A DNA stretch of 51,328 bases. Origin: Geodermatophilus sp. YIM 151500 (GTDB taxonomy: Bacteria > Actinomycetota > Actinomycetes > Mycobacteriales > Geodermatophilaceae). How positions within the stretch are numbered: position 1 is the stretch's first letter; the number at the start of each line of letters is the position of its first letter. This document shows, piece by piece, positions 24,193-32,191 of this stretch. Below the pieces are notes generated by a model. That model had not been told where the DNA came from and did no database searches. It saw only the letters and a program-made list of their open reading frames with translations. The translations under genes and the position numbers were made by a program. The DNA is taken from assembly GCF_025716945.1 (NCBI RefSeq), contig NZ_JAOVZT010000006.1, positions 184,848-236,175 of the forward strand, written 5' to 3'.

Positions 24193-24345
24193 TCAGCCGG
24201 GCGTGTCCGCTGCGGCGCCGCCGCCGACGTCCCCGCCCTCGGCCGGATCGTCGGGGCTCGGTGTGCGGCCGGTCTGCCCGCTCTCGTCGGGCGGGTCGCC
24301 CTCGGCGCGGTCGGGTGAGCGGGGCGGCCGTTCGGGCTCGGTCAT
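24193..24345 (-). CDS. Small acidic disordered protein, 50 aa
   Basis: The ATG at 24345 follows GAGGAGG and the product starts MTEPERPPRSPDRAEGDPPD, then continues Pro/Asp/Gly-rich to ADTPG. It resembles the 57-aa protein at 13191-13364 in start, length, charge and strong ribosome binding site. It sits between rbsK and the znu operon on the same strand but is separated from znuA by repeats and a promoter. The function is unknown and disorder is likely. Confidence 0.6.
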   Translation of the reverse strand: MTEPERPPRSPDRAEGDPPDESGQTGRTPSPDDPAEGGDVGGGAAADTPG

Positions 24346-24413
24346 GGCGGTCCTCCTCGGGTGGTGGGTTCGGCCACCCTGTGCCCGGCCGCTCGCTGCA
24401 CGAACCGCCCCGC

Positions 24414-25370
24414 TCAGCGGCCGGACCTCCCCGTCGCCGCCGCGACCGGGGGCAGTCGCGCCAGGACGCCCGCCACCGCAGCGCCGTCGGGCAGCGCGCC
24501 GCGGGCACCCGGGCGGGTGGTGGACAGGGCGGCCGCGGCGACCGCGCGGCGGGCCGCCGCGGTCAGGTCGAGGCCCTCCGCGAGCCCGGCGGCCAGCGCG
24601 CCGCAGAAGCAGTCGCCGGCGCCCGTCGTGTCGACCGGGGTCACCGGCGGCGGGAGCTGGAGCACCGGTGGCCCGTCGTCCGGCACGACGAGCGCGCCGC
24701 GCGCGCCGAGGGTCACCACGGCGGCCCGGCGCGCCACCCGCCGGGCGAGGGCCGCGAGCCCGGCCGGGTCCGCGGGGCCGGGCGCGGGGAGTCCGCCGGT
24801 CGCCGCACCGGCCAGCTGCCGCAGCTCGTGCTCGTTGGGCACCAGCACGTCGACGCGTTCCAGCAGGTCGTCGGGGAGCGGTCGCGCGGGCGCCGGGGTG
24901 AGCACGACGGTGCCGCGGGCGGCGGCCGCCGCGGCGCGGACGGTGGCCAGCGGGATCTCCAGCTGCAGCAGCAGCACGGCGGCGGCGCGCACCGCGTCGA
25001 CGTCGGCGTCCTCGGCGGTGACCCGGGCGTTGGCGCCGGGCACGACGACGATGAGGTTCTCGCCGCTGCCCCGCTCGACCGGGATGGTCGCGCTGCCGGT
25101 CGGCGTGCCCGCCGTGCGCCGCACCGCGCCGACGTCGACGCCGGCCGACACGAGGGCGGCGAGCTGGCGCTCCCCGGCGGCGTCGTCGCCGACCCGACCG
25201 ACCATCGACACCGGGCCGGTGAGCCGGGCGGCGGCCGACGCCTGGTTGGCGCCCTTGCCGCCGGGCGCCAGGGTCACCTCCCCGCCGACCACCGTCTCGC
25301 GGCGGCCGGGCAGCCGGTCGACCGGCACGAGCACGTCCTCGTTGATGCTGCCGACGACGGCGACGGACAC
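24414..25370 (-). CDS. rbsK: Ribokinase-like PfkB sugar kinase
   Basis: This 318-aa kinase probably makes ribose 5-phosphate. It begins VAVVGSINEDVLVPVDRLPGRRETVVGG, contains the GGKGANQASAAARL signature, LVPNEHELRQLAG, and the anion-hole motif DTTGAGDCFCGALAAGLAEG with the catalytic Asp. The usual ribokinase start S-I-N-x-D appears here as SINED. It stands alone, with no ribose transporter or LacI regulator nearby, so a different furanose or nucleoside substrate cannot be excluded. The start is a GTG at 25370. The last 25 residues are Ala/Pro-rich. Confidence 0.85.
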   Translation of the reverse strand: MSVAVVGSINEDVLVPVDRLPGRRETVVGGEVTLAPGGKGANQASAAARLTGPVSMVGRVGDDAAGERQLAALVSAGVDVGAVRRTAGTPTGSATIPVERGSGENLIVVVPGANARVTAEDADVDAVRAAAVLLLQLEIPLATVRAAAAAARGTVVLTPAPARPLPDDLLERVDVLVPNEHELRQLAGAATGGLPAPGPADPAGLAALARRVARRAAVVTLGARGALVVPDDGPPVLQLPPPVTPVDTTGAGDCFCGALAAGLAEGLDLTAAARRAVAAAALSTTRPGARGALPDGAAVAGVLARLPPVAAATGRSGR

Positions 25371-25406
25371 CCCTTGCTCCCCCCGGTCGCGGACGACGGC
25401 CCAGTC

Positions 25407-25913
25407 CTACCCGACGTCGTCGTCGGTGGTCCGGCGTTGCCGCAGCGGCACGGCGTACCAGGCGACGGCACCGGCGACGACGACGGCCACGCAGCCGGCG
25501 ATCCCCGGCCACCGGCCCAGGACGACGTCCAGGACGAGCAGCACCGCGCTGCTGATGCTCACCATGAGCAGGGCCAGGGCGATCAGGAGAGCGCGGTCGG
25601 CGAACGCGACGAGCTGCTCCTTGCGGTGCCGCCGGAACAGCGTGCGGTGGAACGACACGGGCGCGATGAGCAGCACGGTCGCCAGGGCGGTGCTCATCAG
25701 CGTGATCGTGTAGACGGTCTTCGGAAAGGCGCCCAGCTCACCGAAACGGGTCGTGAAGGCGAGCGTCAGCAGGAACGCGAACAGGATCTGCACGCCGGTC
25801 AGGACGACGCGCAGCTCCTGGAGCAGCTCGTTGACGTTGCGGTCGAGCAGCTCGTCGGGTGTCACGCCGCGGGCCCGCGCCGACCGTTCCACGTCGGCCC
25901 GTTTCTGCGCCAC
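25407..25913 (-). CDS. DUF6328-like four-helix membrane protein
   Basis: This 168-aa protein has a soluble start (QKRADVERSARARGVTPDELLDRNVNELLQELRVVLTGVQ) and four membrane segments: ILFAFLLTLAFTTRF, VYTITLMSTALATVLLIAPV, ALLIALALLMVSISSAVLLVLDVV and GIAGCVAVVVAGAVAWYAVPL. The N-E-L-x-Q-E-L-R-V-x-x-T-G-V-Q block and the SFHRTLFRRHRKE loop identify the DUF6328 family, whose role is unknown. The GTG at 25913 was chosen because homology begins shortly after it and a TACCGC -10-like box lies six bases before. It is divergent from the DUF3140 gene. Confidence 0.82.
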   Translation of the reverse strand: MAQKRADVERSARARGVTPDELLDRNVNELLQELRVVLTGVQILFAFLLTLAFTTRFGELGAFPKTVYTITLMSTALATVLLIAPVSFHRTLFRRHRKEQLVAFADRALLIALALLMVSISSAVLLVLDVVLGRWPGIAGCVAVVVAGAVAWYAVPLRQRRTTDDDVG

Positions 25914-25964
25914 CCCGGTGCGGTACCGCGCCGGGGACGACCCGACACCCCGGAGGGACCCCGC

Positions 25965-26309
25965 ATGGCCGGCGACGACGACCCCGACACCATCCGCCGC
26001 GAGTTCGGCGAGGCGGTCAACATGACGGCCAAGGAGCTGGAGGAGTGGCTGGAGACCGAGGAGTCCCGGTCGGTCGGCCAGAAGAGCGGCGGCTCGGGGG
26101 AGTCGACGGGGCACGAGTCCGGGCGGCGGATCGTCGAGCTGCTGCGCGCCAGGAAGGACGACCTGACCGACGACGACTACGCGCACATGCGCAAGGTGCA
26201 CGGCTACGTGCAGCGGCACCTGGCGCAGGAGCCGAAGAAGGAGGACGTCGAGTCCTCCAAGTGGAGGTATTCGCTCATGAACTGGGGTCACGACCCGCTG
26301 AAGGGATAG
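25965..26309 (+). CDS. DUF3140 family protein
   Basis: This 114-aa soluble protein starts at an ATG preceded by CGGAGGG. It contains FGEAVNMTAKELEEWLETEESRSVGQK, SGRRIVELLRARKDDLTDDDYAHMRKVHGYVQRHLAQ and WRYSLMNWGHDPLK, the conserved blocks of DUF3140. Homologues are common in actinobacteria, fungi and some proteobacteria as small proteins of unknown function. Charged helices and the KVHGYVQRHLA segment suggest nucleic-acid or protein binding, but this is a guess. It precedes the methyltransferase gene by 65 bases and is divergent from DUF6328. Confidence 0.88.
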   Translation: MAGDDDPDTIRREFGEAVNMTAKELEEWLETEESRSVGQKSGGSGESTGHESGRRIVELLRARKDDLTDDDYAHMRKVHGYVQRHLAQEPKKEDVESSKWRYSLMNWGHDPLKG

Positions 26310-26374
26310 CCGGCGGTCGCCGCGACCGGGGGCGTCGTGACCCCACCGTGCGCCCGCGGAGGGATGGGCCCGCC

Positions 26375-27088
26375 GTGATCGCCGGCAGGCGAGGGCGGGT
26401 CCGCAACGACCCGGCCCAGTACGACGAGCTGGCCGACCACTGGTGGCGCCCGCACGGCGCCTTCGCGGCGCTGCACTGGCTGGCGGCGGCCCGGGCCGAG
26501 CACGTCCCGCCCGCCCTGGACCCCGGCGCCGTCCTGGTCGACCTGGCCTGCGGTGGCGGGCTCATGGCACCGCACGTCGCGCGGCTCGGCTACCGGCACG
26601 TCGGCGTCGACCTCGGCCTGCCGGGTCTGCGCCTGGCCCGAGGGCACGGTGTCCTGCCCGTCCGGGGCTCGGTTCTCTGCGTGCCGCTGGTCGACGGCTG
26701 CGCCGACGTGGTCGTCGCGGGGGAGATCCTCGAGCACGTGGACGACGACGTCGGGGTGCTCGCCGAGTGCGCCCGGCTGCTGCGGCCCGGAGGGACGCTG
26801 GTCCTCGACGCCCTCGCCGCGGGCCGGCTGTCGACGCTGGTCAACGTCCACCTGCTGGAGCGGTTGCCGGGCGGCCCGCCGCGCGGGCTGCACGACCCGG
26901 CCCTCTTCGTCGACCGCGCCCGGCTGCTGGCCGCGGCCGATCGTCTGGGCCTGGACCTGCGGCTGGTCGGCCTGCGGCCCTCGCTGCGGCAGGCGGTCGG
27001 CTGGCTGCTCGGCCGCCGGGAACTGGTGGCGATGAAGCCGATCCGCTGGACGGGCGTCGTCTTCGCAGGTTACGGGCGCAAGAGGTGA
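26375..27088 (+). CDS. UbiG-like class I SAM methyltransferase
   Basis: This 237-aa methyltransferase has the glycine-rich motif I LVDLACGGGLMAPHVARLG, the acidic motif post I in HVGVDLG, and motif II/III blocks VVVAGEILEHVDDDVGVLAECARLLRPGGTLVLD. The start YDELADHWWRPHGAFAALH and the EILEHV block are those of UbiG-type O-methyltransferases acting on phenolic products. It precedes a type III polyketide synthase gene by 70 bases on the same strand, so its likely substrate is a resorcinol, pyrone or quinone made by that enzyme. I chose the GTG at 26375; an in-frame GTG at 26348 is the alternative. Confidence 0.88.
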   Translation: MIAGRRGRVRNDPAQYDELADHWWRPHGAFAALHWLAAARAEHVPPALDPGAVLVDLACGGGLMAPHVARLGYRHVGVDLGLPGLRLARGHGVLPVRGSVLCVPLVDGCADVVVAGEILEHVDDDVGVLAECARLLRPGGTLVLDALAAGRLSTLVNVHLLERLPGGPPRGLHDPALFVDRARLLAAADRLGLDLRLVGLRPSLRQAVGWLLGRRELVAMKPIRWTGVVFAGYGRKR

Positions 27089-27123
27089 GCGCCGACCCGG
27101 TGCCCGCACGTACCGTCGACGCC

Positions 27124-27162
27124 GTGATGCCGCGACCGACCGCCCCCGGAGGCGGCTCGTGA
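27124..27162 (+). other. Possible leaderless 12-codon ORF overlapping the PKS start
   Basis: A TACCGT -10 box (27111-27116) lies seven bases before a GTG at 27124 that opens a 12-codon frame (VMPRPTAPGGGS). Its TGA overlaps the GTG start of the polyketide synthase (GTGA at 27159). The ribosome binding site GGAGGCGG of the synthase is inside it, so translation of the small ORF could couple to the synthase. No peptide function is implied. Confidence 0.4.
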
Positions 27163-28187
27163 CGGCCGCCGTGCTCACCGGCGCAGGCTCGGCCTGGCCG
27201 GCGACGCTCGACCAGGACGCCGCGTGGGAGGGCTTCTTCGCCCGTCACTACGCCGGCGTGCGCTCGGCGCGGCGCATCTTCGCGAGCAGCGGCGTCCGCC
27301 GACGGCACGCGGTGGCCAATCCGGTCGACGAGGACCTCAGCGCGTGGAGCACCGGTGCGCGGATGGTCCGCTACGTCGAGGAGGCGCTGCCGCTCGGCAA
27401 GCAGGCAGTCGCCGGCGCGCTCGACGCGGCGGGCCTGCCCCCCGGTGGCGTCGGGATGTTCGCCGTCGCCACCTGCACCGGCTACGCCACCCCGGGGCTG
27501 GACATCCGCCTGGCCGCCGACCTCGGCATGCCGCCCGGCCTGCAGCGGCTGCTGATCGGCCACATGGGCTGCTACGCCGCCGTCCCCGGGCTCGCGGCGG
27601 TCGGCGACTACGTGACCGCGCGGGCGCGCCCGGCCGTGCTGCTCTGCTGCGAGCTGACCAGCCTGCACGTCCAGCCCGCGCAGGCCGACCTCGAGCAGGT
27701 CGTCGCGCACGCGCTGTTCTCCGACGCCGCGGCCGCGGTCGTGCTCGAGCCCGGAGCCGGTCGCGGCCGCCGGCTGGCGGGCGTGGTCGCCCGCACCGAT
27801 GCCTCCACCGCCGACCACATGACCTGGGACGTCACCGACCTCGGGTTCCGGATGGGCCTCTCCCCGCGGGTGCCCGATGTGCTCTCCCGGTACGTCGGCG
27901 AGGTGGTCGACGAACTCCTGACGCATGCGGGGCTCCGGCCCGAGGACGTCGCGGGATGGGCGGTCCACCCGGGCGGCCCGCGGATCCTCGACGTCGTCCG
28001 CGACGAGCTGGGCCTGCCCGAGACCTCCGTGGCCGCCTCGCGCCGGGTGCTCGCCGAGCACGGCAACTGCTCGTCGGCCACCGTGCTGCTCGTGCTCGAG
28101 GAACTGTCGGGCGTGGACGGGCCGGTGGTCGCCATGGCCTTCGGCCCGGGCCTGACGCTCTACGCGGCGCTGCTGCTGCCGGCCTGA
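27159..28187 (+). CDS. Type III polyketide synthase
   Basis: This 342-aa chalcone/stilbene-synthase-fold enzyme condenses a starter acyl-CoA with malonyl-CoA units. The catalytic triad is visible: Cys138 in IGHMGCYAAVPGL, His270 in GWAVHPGGPRILD and Asn303 in EHGNCSSATVLLVL. The C-terminal GPGLTLYAALLL replaces the usual GFGPG loop region. The partner methyltransferase upstream resembles the synthase-methyltransferase pairs that make alkylresorcinols or alkylpyrones (SrsA/SrsB, BpsA/BpsB), but the starter unit cannot be predicted. RppA-type tetrahydroxynaphthalene synthesis is the main alternative. The GTG start has GGAGGCGG upstream. Confidence 0.92.
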   Translation: MTAAVLTGAGSAWPATLDQDAAWEGFFARHYAGVRSARRIFASSGVRRRHAVANPVDEDLSAWSTGARMVRYVEEALPLGKQAVAGALDAAGLPPGGVGMFAVATCTGYATPGLDIRLAADLGMPPGLQRLLIGHMGCYAAVPGLAAVGDYVTARARPAVLLCCELTSLHVQPAQADLEQVVAHALFSDAAAAVVLEPGAGRGRRLAGVVARTDASTADHMTWDVTDLGFRMGLSPRVPDVLSRYVGEVVDELLTHAGLRPEDVAGWAVHPGGPRILDVVRDELGLPETSVAASRRVLAEHGNCSSATVLLVLEELSGVDGPVVAMAFGPGLTLYAALLLPA

Positions 28188-28268
28188 CCAGCCTCCGCGC
28201 GGGGGTGCCGGTCGTCGTCCCCCCGCCCTACCCTCGTCCGCAGCATGCGCGCGGGGGAGGAGGTCGTG

Positions 28269-28913
28269 GTGCCCCAGACCTCCGGCGTGCGCGTCTTCCT
28301 CGTCGACGACCACGAGGTGGTCCGCCGGGGCGTCGCCGAGGTGCTCGAGGACGACCCGGGCATCACCGTCGCCGGCGAGGCCGGCACCGTGGCCGAGGCG
28401 CTGGCCCGGGTGCCCGCGGTCCGCCCCGACGTCGTCGTCGTCGACATGCGCCTGCCCGACGGCAGCGGGGCCGAGGTCTGCCGCCGCCTGATCGAGCGGC
28501 TGCCGGGACTGCGGTGCCTGGTGCTGACCAGCTTCCCCGACGAGGACGCGCTGGACGCCGCGGTTCGGGCCGGGGCCTCCGGCTACCTGCTCAAGCAGAT
28601 CCGGGGGCCGGCGCTGGTGTCGGCGGTGCGCGCGGTCGCGGCGGGCGGGACGATGTTCGACGACCTGGGGCAACCCCAGCCCCGCCCCGCGTCGCCGGAC
28701 GGCCAGGACCGCCTCGCGGGCCTGACCGAGCAGGAGCGCACGGTGCTGCGGCTCATCGGCGAAGGCCTGACCAACCGGCAGATCGGCGCCCGGATGGGGC
28801 TGGCCGAGAAGACCGTGAAGAACTACACCAGCCACCTGCTGGCCAAGCTGGGCTTCGAGCGGCGCACCCAGGCGGCGATCCTGGCGACCGAGCTGCGGGA
28901 CCGCCCGCGCTGA
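28269..28913 (+). CDS. DevR/DosR-type response regulator
   Basis: This 214-aa NarL-family regulator is very close to mycobacterial DevR. The receiver shows [15 protein letters not shown] and phospho-Asp in [16 protein letters not shown], and the LuxR helix-turn-helix reads [52 protein letters not shown]. In mycobacteria DevR turns on genes for hypoxia and nitric-oxide survival. GTG 28269 is chosen because AGGAGG ends five bases upstream; ATG 28245 is possible, since a TACCCT -10 box lies ten bases before it. It converges with the DevS-like kinase instead of forming the usual operon. Confidence 0.9.
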   Translation: MPQTSGVRVFLVDDHEVVRRGVAEVLEDDPGITVAGEAGTVAEALARVPAVRPDVVVVDMRLPDGSGAEVCRRLIERLPGLRCLVLTSFPDEDALDAAVRAGASGYLLKQIRGPALVSAVRAVAAGGTMFDDLGQPQPRPASPDGQDRLAGLTEQERTVLRLIGEGLTNRQIGARMGLAEKTVKNYTSHLLAKLGFERRTQAAILATELRDRPR

Positions 28914-28926
28914 GCGCCGCGGGTGC

Positions 28927-29012
28927 CCGCCGTCCTCGTCCGCCGTCCTCGTCCGCCGTCCGCCGTCCGCGGCCCTCGGTCCGCCGTCGTCCCCCGGTCC
29001 GCCGTCGTCCCC
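28927..29012. repeat. Tandem repeats in the devR/devS 3' spacer
   Basis: CCGCCGTCCTCGT is repeated at 28927 and 28940 (13-bp period) with partial copies after it, then GGTCCGCCGTCGTCCCC occurs at 28978 and 28996. No stable hairpin is seen, so this convergent spacer lacks an obvious terminator. Confidence 0.75.
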
Positions 29013-29026
29013 GTCGCCGGGCCCGG

Positions 29027-30724
29027 TCAGCCCCCGGCCGCCAGCGGGACGATCCAGCGGACCTCGGTGCCCGTCGAGCCGCCGTTCGCCGTGAGCCGGC
29101 CGCCGCGCCGCTCGGCGCGGTCGGCGAGGTTGACCAGCCCGCTGCGCGCGGCCTGCGTCGGAAGGCCGACCCCGTCGTCGGCGACGACCACGCGCACGTC
29201 CGCGCCGACGGTCACGGTCACCGACACCCGGCCGGCCCGGGCGTGCCGGACGACGTTGGTGACCAGCTCGCGGACGACGGCGACCAGATCGGGCAGCAGG
29301 TCGCGCGGCAACTCGTCCGCGCTGCCGCGCAGCCGGACGTCGCGGCGCAGCGGGTGGCCCTCGGTCACCTGGCGGACGATGTCGGCGAGCTGCTGCTCGA
29401 GGCTGGTCCCCGGTCGGCCGTCCTGCTCGTGGAGCTCGAAGATGGCCGCCCGGATCTCCTCCATCGTGCCGTCGAGCTCGTCGACGCTGCGGGCGAGCTG
29501 GGCGGCCTCGCCGGGGCAGCAGGGCGCCAGCGTCCGGCTGAGCCGGTCCAGCGACAGGGCCGTGGCGAAGATCCGCTGCACGACGTGGTCGTGCAGGTCG
29601 CGCGCGATGCGGTCGCGGTCGGCCTGGACCTGCAGCCGCCGCTCGCGCTGCTGGCTGTGCGCCAGCTCCAGCACGACGGCGGCCTGCGTGGCGAAGGCCC
29701 CCAGCAGGTCGAGGTCCTCCCGGTCGAACGGCTCGCGGCCGACCCGGCGCAGCGTCGCGACCAGGCCGAGCGCGGGCGCGGCGCCCAGGGGGACGACCAT
29801 GGCCGGCCCGTACTTCCCGGCGAGCTCGTTGGACACCGCCGCCCGCGGGCCCTCGACGGGGGCGTTGGCGATGTCGTCGAGCAGGCGGGGGGTGCCGGCC
29901 CGCCAGGTGGCACCCATCGTGGTCCCCTGCAGCGGGACGCGGACGCCCTCCAGCTCGTCGGCGGCGTCACCGACGGCGGCCACGATCGTCAGCGAGCTCT
30001 CGTCGTCCGGGCTCGGCGCCATCACGCCGGCCACGTCGCCGCCGCTGAGCGCGGAGACGTGCGTGGACAGGGTGCGCAGGACGTCGTCGGGGTCGGCGCC
30101 GGACAGGAGGGCGGTCGCCATCTCGGTGGCCGCCTGGTCCCACCGCCGCCGGCGCTCGGTCCGCTCGGCGAGCCGGGCGTTCTCGATGGCCAGGCCGGCG
30201 ACCGCGGCGAGGGCCTGGGCGACCTCGACGTCCGCGGGCGTGAACCGGCCTCCGGTGCGCTTCTCGGTGAGGTACAGGTTCCCGAAGACGGCGTCCCGGA
30301 CCCGGACCGGCACGCCGAGGAAGGAGCGCATCGGCGGGTGGCCGGCGGGGAAACCGGTCGACGCGGGGTGGGTGGTCAGGTCGTCGAGACGCAGCGCGAT
30401 GGGCTGCTCGACCAGCAGGCCGAGGATGCCCTTGCCCGTGGGCAGCCGACGGATGCGCTCCCCGTCGTCGTCCTCCATGCCGACGATGACGAACCGGTCG
30501 AGCCGGCGCCCGTCCGGGGTGAGCACGCCCATCGCGCCGTAGCGGGCGTCGACGTGCTCGACCGCCGCGGTGACGATGTCGTGCAGGGTCGCCTCGAGCT
30601 GGCTGCCGGACGTCGCGGCCAGGACGGCGGCCGCGGTGAGCACCGGCGCGGGCGGCGGTCGCTCGGTCTCGGCCGGTGCGGGAGCGCCGGGGTCCGGTGG
30701 CGCCGGGAGGTCGGGCGGGGGCAC
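29027..30724 (-). CDS. DevS/DosS-type GAF-GAF sensor histidine kinase
   Basis: This 565-aa soluble kinase has the layout of mycobacterial DevS: GAF-A (about 40-190), GAF-B (about 215-360), a HisKA_3 dimerisation domain with phospho-His in IARDLHDHVVQRIFATALSL, and a HATPase domain ending ADDGVGLPTQAARSGLVNLADRAERRGG. GAF-A keeps THPASTGFPAGHPPMRSFLGVPVRVRDAVFGNLYLTEK; His129 of HPPM, or less likely His119, corresponds to the DevS heme ligand. So it probably binds heme and senses O2, NO or CO or redox state. It follows the usp gene by 98 bases on the same strand. GTG at 30724 is the likely start. Confidence 0.9.
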   Translation of the reverse strand: MPPPDLPAPPDPGAPAPAETERPPPAPVLTAAAVLAATSGSQLEATLHDIVTAAVEHVDARYGAMGVLTPDGRRLDRFVIVGMEDDDGERIRRLPTGKGILGLLVEQPIALRLDDLTTHPASTGFPAGHPPMRSFLGVPVRVRDAVFGNLYLTEKRTGGRFTPADVEVAQALAAVAGLAIENARLAERTERRRRWDQAATEMATALLSGADPDDVLRTLSTHVSALSGGDVAGVMAPSPDDESSLTIVAAVGDAADELEGVRVPLQGTTMGATWRAGTPRLLDDIANAPVEGPRAAVSNELAGKYGPAMVVPLGAAPALGLVATLRRVGREPFDREDLDLLGAFATQAAVVLELAHSQQRERRLQVQADRDRIARDLHDHVVQRIFATALSLDRLSRTLAPCCPGEAAQLARSVDELDGTMEEIRAAIFELHEQDGRPGTSLEQQLADIVRQVTEGHPLRRDVRLRGSADELPRDLLPDLVAVVRELVTNVVRHARAGRVSVTVTVGADVRVVVADDGVGLPTQAARSGLVNLADRAERRGGRLTANGGSTGTEVRWIVPLAAGG

Positions 30725-30822
30725 GGCCCGACCGTAGGTGTCCGAGGGCGGTGCGGGAAGCCGGAGGCCTCCTGCCCCCCGGACGTCATCCGGCGCGCGC
30801 AGGACGCGACGGACGGGTGTCC

Positions 30823-31455
30823 TCAGGCGCCGCGGGCCAGCCGCCGGGCGGGCGGGCGGGGCACGGCCTGCCGCAGCAGCGCCTTGCCGTTCGTGCCGAC
30901 CAGGACGAGGTCGGCGCCCCGTCCGGCCGCGCAGAGGGCCTCGTGGAGGACCCGGTCGACCACGGCCGTGCGGCTGCGTCCGTGCACGCCGGTCTCCGCG
31001 ATGGCCCGCAGCAGCTGCGCCTCCAGCCGCTCCCGCGCGGCCTCGTGCGCGCGGGAGGATGCGCGACCGCCCCCGCCGAGGGGGTCGCCGTCCGGGTCGT
31101 CGAGGACGCTGACCGCCACCACGGTCGCCTCGCGACGGGCGGCCTCGCGCAGCGCCCACACGAGGGCGCTGTGCGCGCCGGGGGAGTCGTCGACCTCGAC
31201 GAGGAGCCAGGGGTGGTGCCGGCGGGGCAGCAGGGCCGGCAGCCGGAACGTGTCGACCTCGGTCGGGCGGGACGACCGGCGGGCGGGCGCGGACTCGGAC
31301 GGACCATCGGAGCCGCCAGGACGACCGTCGGAGCCCTCGGAGCGACCGTCGGAGCGGCCGCCGGCGTCCTGGAGGTGTCGGGTCGGTGGGGGGCTCGCCT
31401 GCTCCGCCCCGGGCTCCGGCTCCGGTGCCGGAAGGGACGGACGGGTTTCGCTCAT
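30823..31455 (-). CDS. Universal stress protein domain protein (Rv3134c-like context)
   Basis: This 210-aa protein has a disordered N-terminus of about 75 residues with DGRSEGSDGRPGGSDG repeats, then one Usp domain: HPWLLVEVDDSPGAHSALVWALREAARREATVVAVSVLDD ... ADLVLVGTNGKALLRQAV. The ATP-binding G-x2-G-x9-G motif is only partly kept, so nucleotide binding is doubtful. Mycobacterial Rv3134c, a two-domain Usp, is co-transcribed with devR-devS; here the Usp gene is upstream of devS on the same strand. A DevR-box-like site 34 bases before the ATG suggests activation by DevR under low oxygen. Confidence 0.82.
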   Translation of the reverse strand: MSETRPSLPAPEPEPGAEQASPPPTRHLQDAGGRSDGRSEGSDGRPGGSDGPSESAPARRSSRPTEVDTFRLPALLPRRHHPWLLVEVDDSPGAHSALVWALREAARREATVVAVSVLDDPDGDPLGGGGRASSRAHEAARERLEAQLLRAIAETGVHGRSRTAVVDRVLHEALCAAGRGADLVLVGTNGKALLRQAVPRPPARRLARGA

Positions 31456-31488
31456 GTGACAGATCGTGTCGGCGCGGCGCCGGGGATG

Positions 31489-31508
31489 ACAGGGACCTAG
31501 GGCCCGAG
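31489..31508. promoter_or_regulatory. DevR (DosR) box-like site
   Basis: The 20-mer ACAGGGACCTAGGGCCCGAG fits the DevR consensus TTSGGGACTWWAGTCCCSAA in 13 of 20 positions, including both GGGAC and CCC half-site cores. It sits 34-53 bases upstream of the usp ATG, where it would overlap the -35 region. It is also 152 bases upstream of the divergent VOC gene. Confidence 0.6.
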
Positions 31509-31659
31509 CCGGATCATGGAGCTCTTCGGCGGACGCATCCGTACCGCGTGCCGGGCGTGTCGCTGCCTGACGGATCGGCGCGGTCATGGAGAGTCACGGC
31601 CGTACGGGACCGGGCCGCGGACCGTGGAACGGGGCAGCGGCGAGGTGCAGGCTCGACGG

Positions 31660-32148
31660 ATGGAGCAGCGCCTGACCATGGTGACACTCGGCGTCACCGA
31701 TCTCGACTCCGCACGTCGCTTCTACCTCGACGGGCTCGGCTGGCGCCCGCTGCTCGACGCGGGCGAGGCGGTCTTCCTGCAGGTCGGACCGGGGATCCTG
31801 CTCGCGCTGTACGGCCGGGCCGACCTGGCCGCCGAGGCCGGCACGGTCGCCGGCGAGGTGCCGCCGCCTCCGTTCTCCCTCGCGCACAACGTGGGCAGCG
31901 AGGAGGAGGTCCGTCGCGTGGTCGAGCGCATGGTCGCGGCCGGGGGCGAGCTGGTGGCGCCACCCGCACGTGCGCCCTGGGGCGGCTTCACCGCGTACGT
32001 CGGCGATCCGGACGGCTTCCGCTGGGAGATCGCCCACAACCCGGGTCTGGTCGTGCGGCCCGACGGCTCCGTGCGGTTCGGCGCCGTGGAGGAGGACGGC
32101 CCGGCCGGTCCGGCCGTCGCGGACGCCCCGACGTCGGCGCCGGGCTGA
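31660..32148 (+). CDS. VOC-superfamily (glyoxalase-like) protein
   Basis: This 162-aa protein has the vicinal-oxygen-chelate fold: MVTLGVTDLDSARRFYLDGLGWRPLL with FLQVGPGILLALYG in the first half, and FSLAHNV, GGFTAYVGDPDGFRWEIAHNP in the second. His in LAHNV and Glu in WEIAHN are potential metal ligands. Relatives include glyoxalases, dioxygenases and antibiotic-binding proteins, so no substrate can be given. The ATG at 31660 is used because homology starts there; the frame is open to 31516. It is divergent from usp across a 204-base spacer with the DevR-like box. Confidence 0.85.
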   Translation: MEQRLTMVTLGVTDLDSARRFYLDGLGWRPLLDAGEAVFLQVGPGILLALYGRADLAAEAGTVAGEVPPPPFSLAHNVGSEEEVRRVVERMVAAGGELVAPPARAPWGGFTAYVGDPDGFRWEIAHNPGLVVRPDGSVRFGAVEEDGPAGPAVADAPTSAPG

Positions 32149-32191
32149 ACGCGGCGGATCACCCCGAGGGGTGCCGCTCCCGGCGGACGGC

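Noticed and set aside
28914-29026. A terminator between the convergent devR and devS genes
   Set aside because: The spacer is made of short direct repeats and I could find no stable inverted repeat.
27224-31459. A 1411-codon open frame on the plus strand across the polyketide synthase, devR and antisense to devS
   Set aside because: It is a GC-frame shadow. It contains long Arg/Gly/Ala runs without domains, and the real genes in other frames have clear families.
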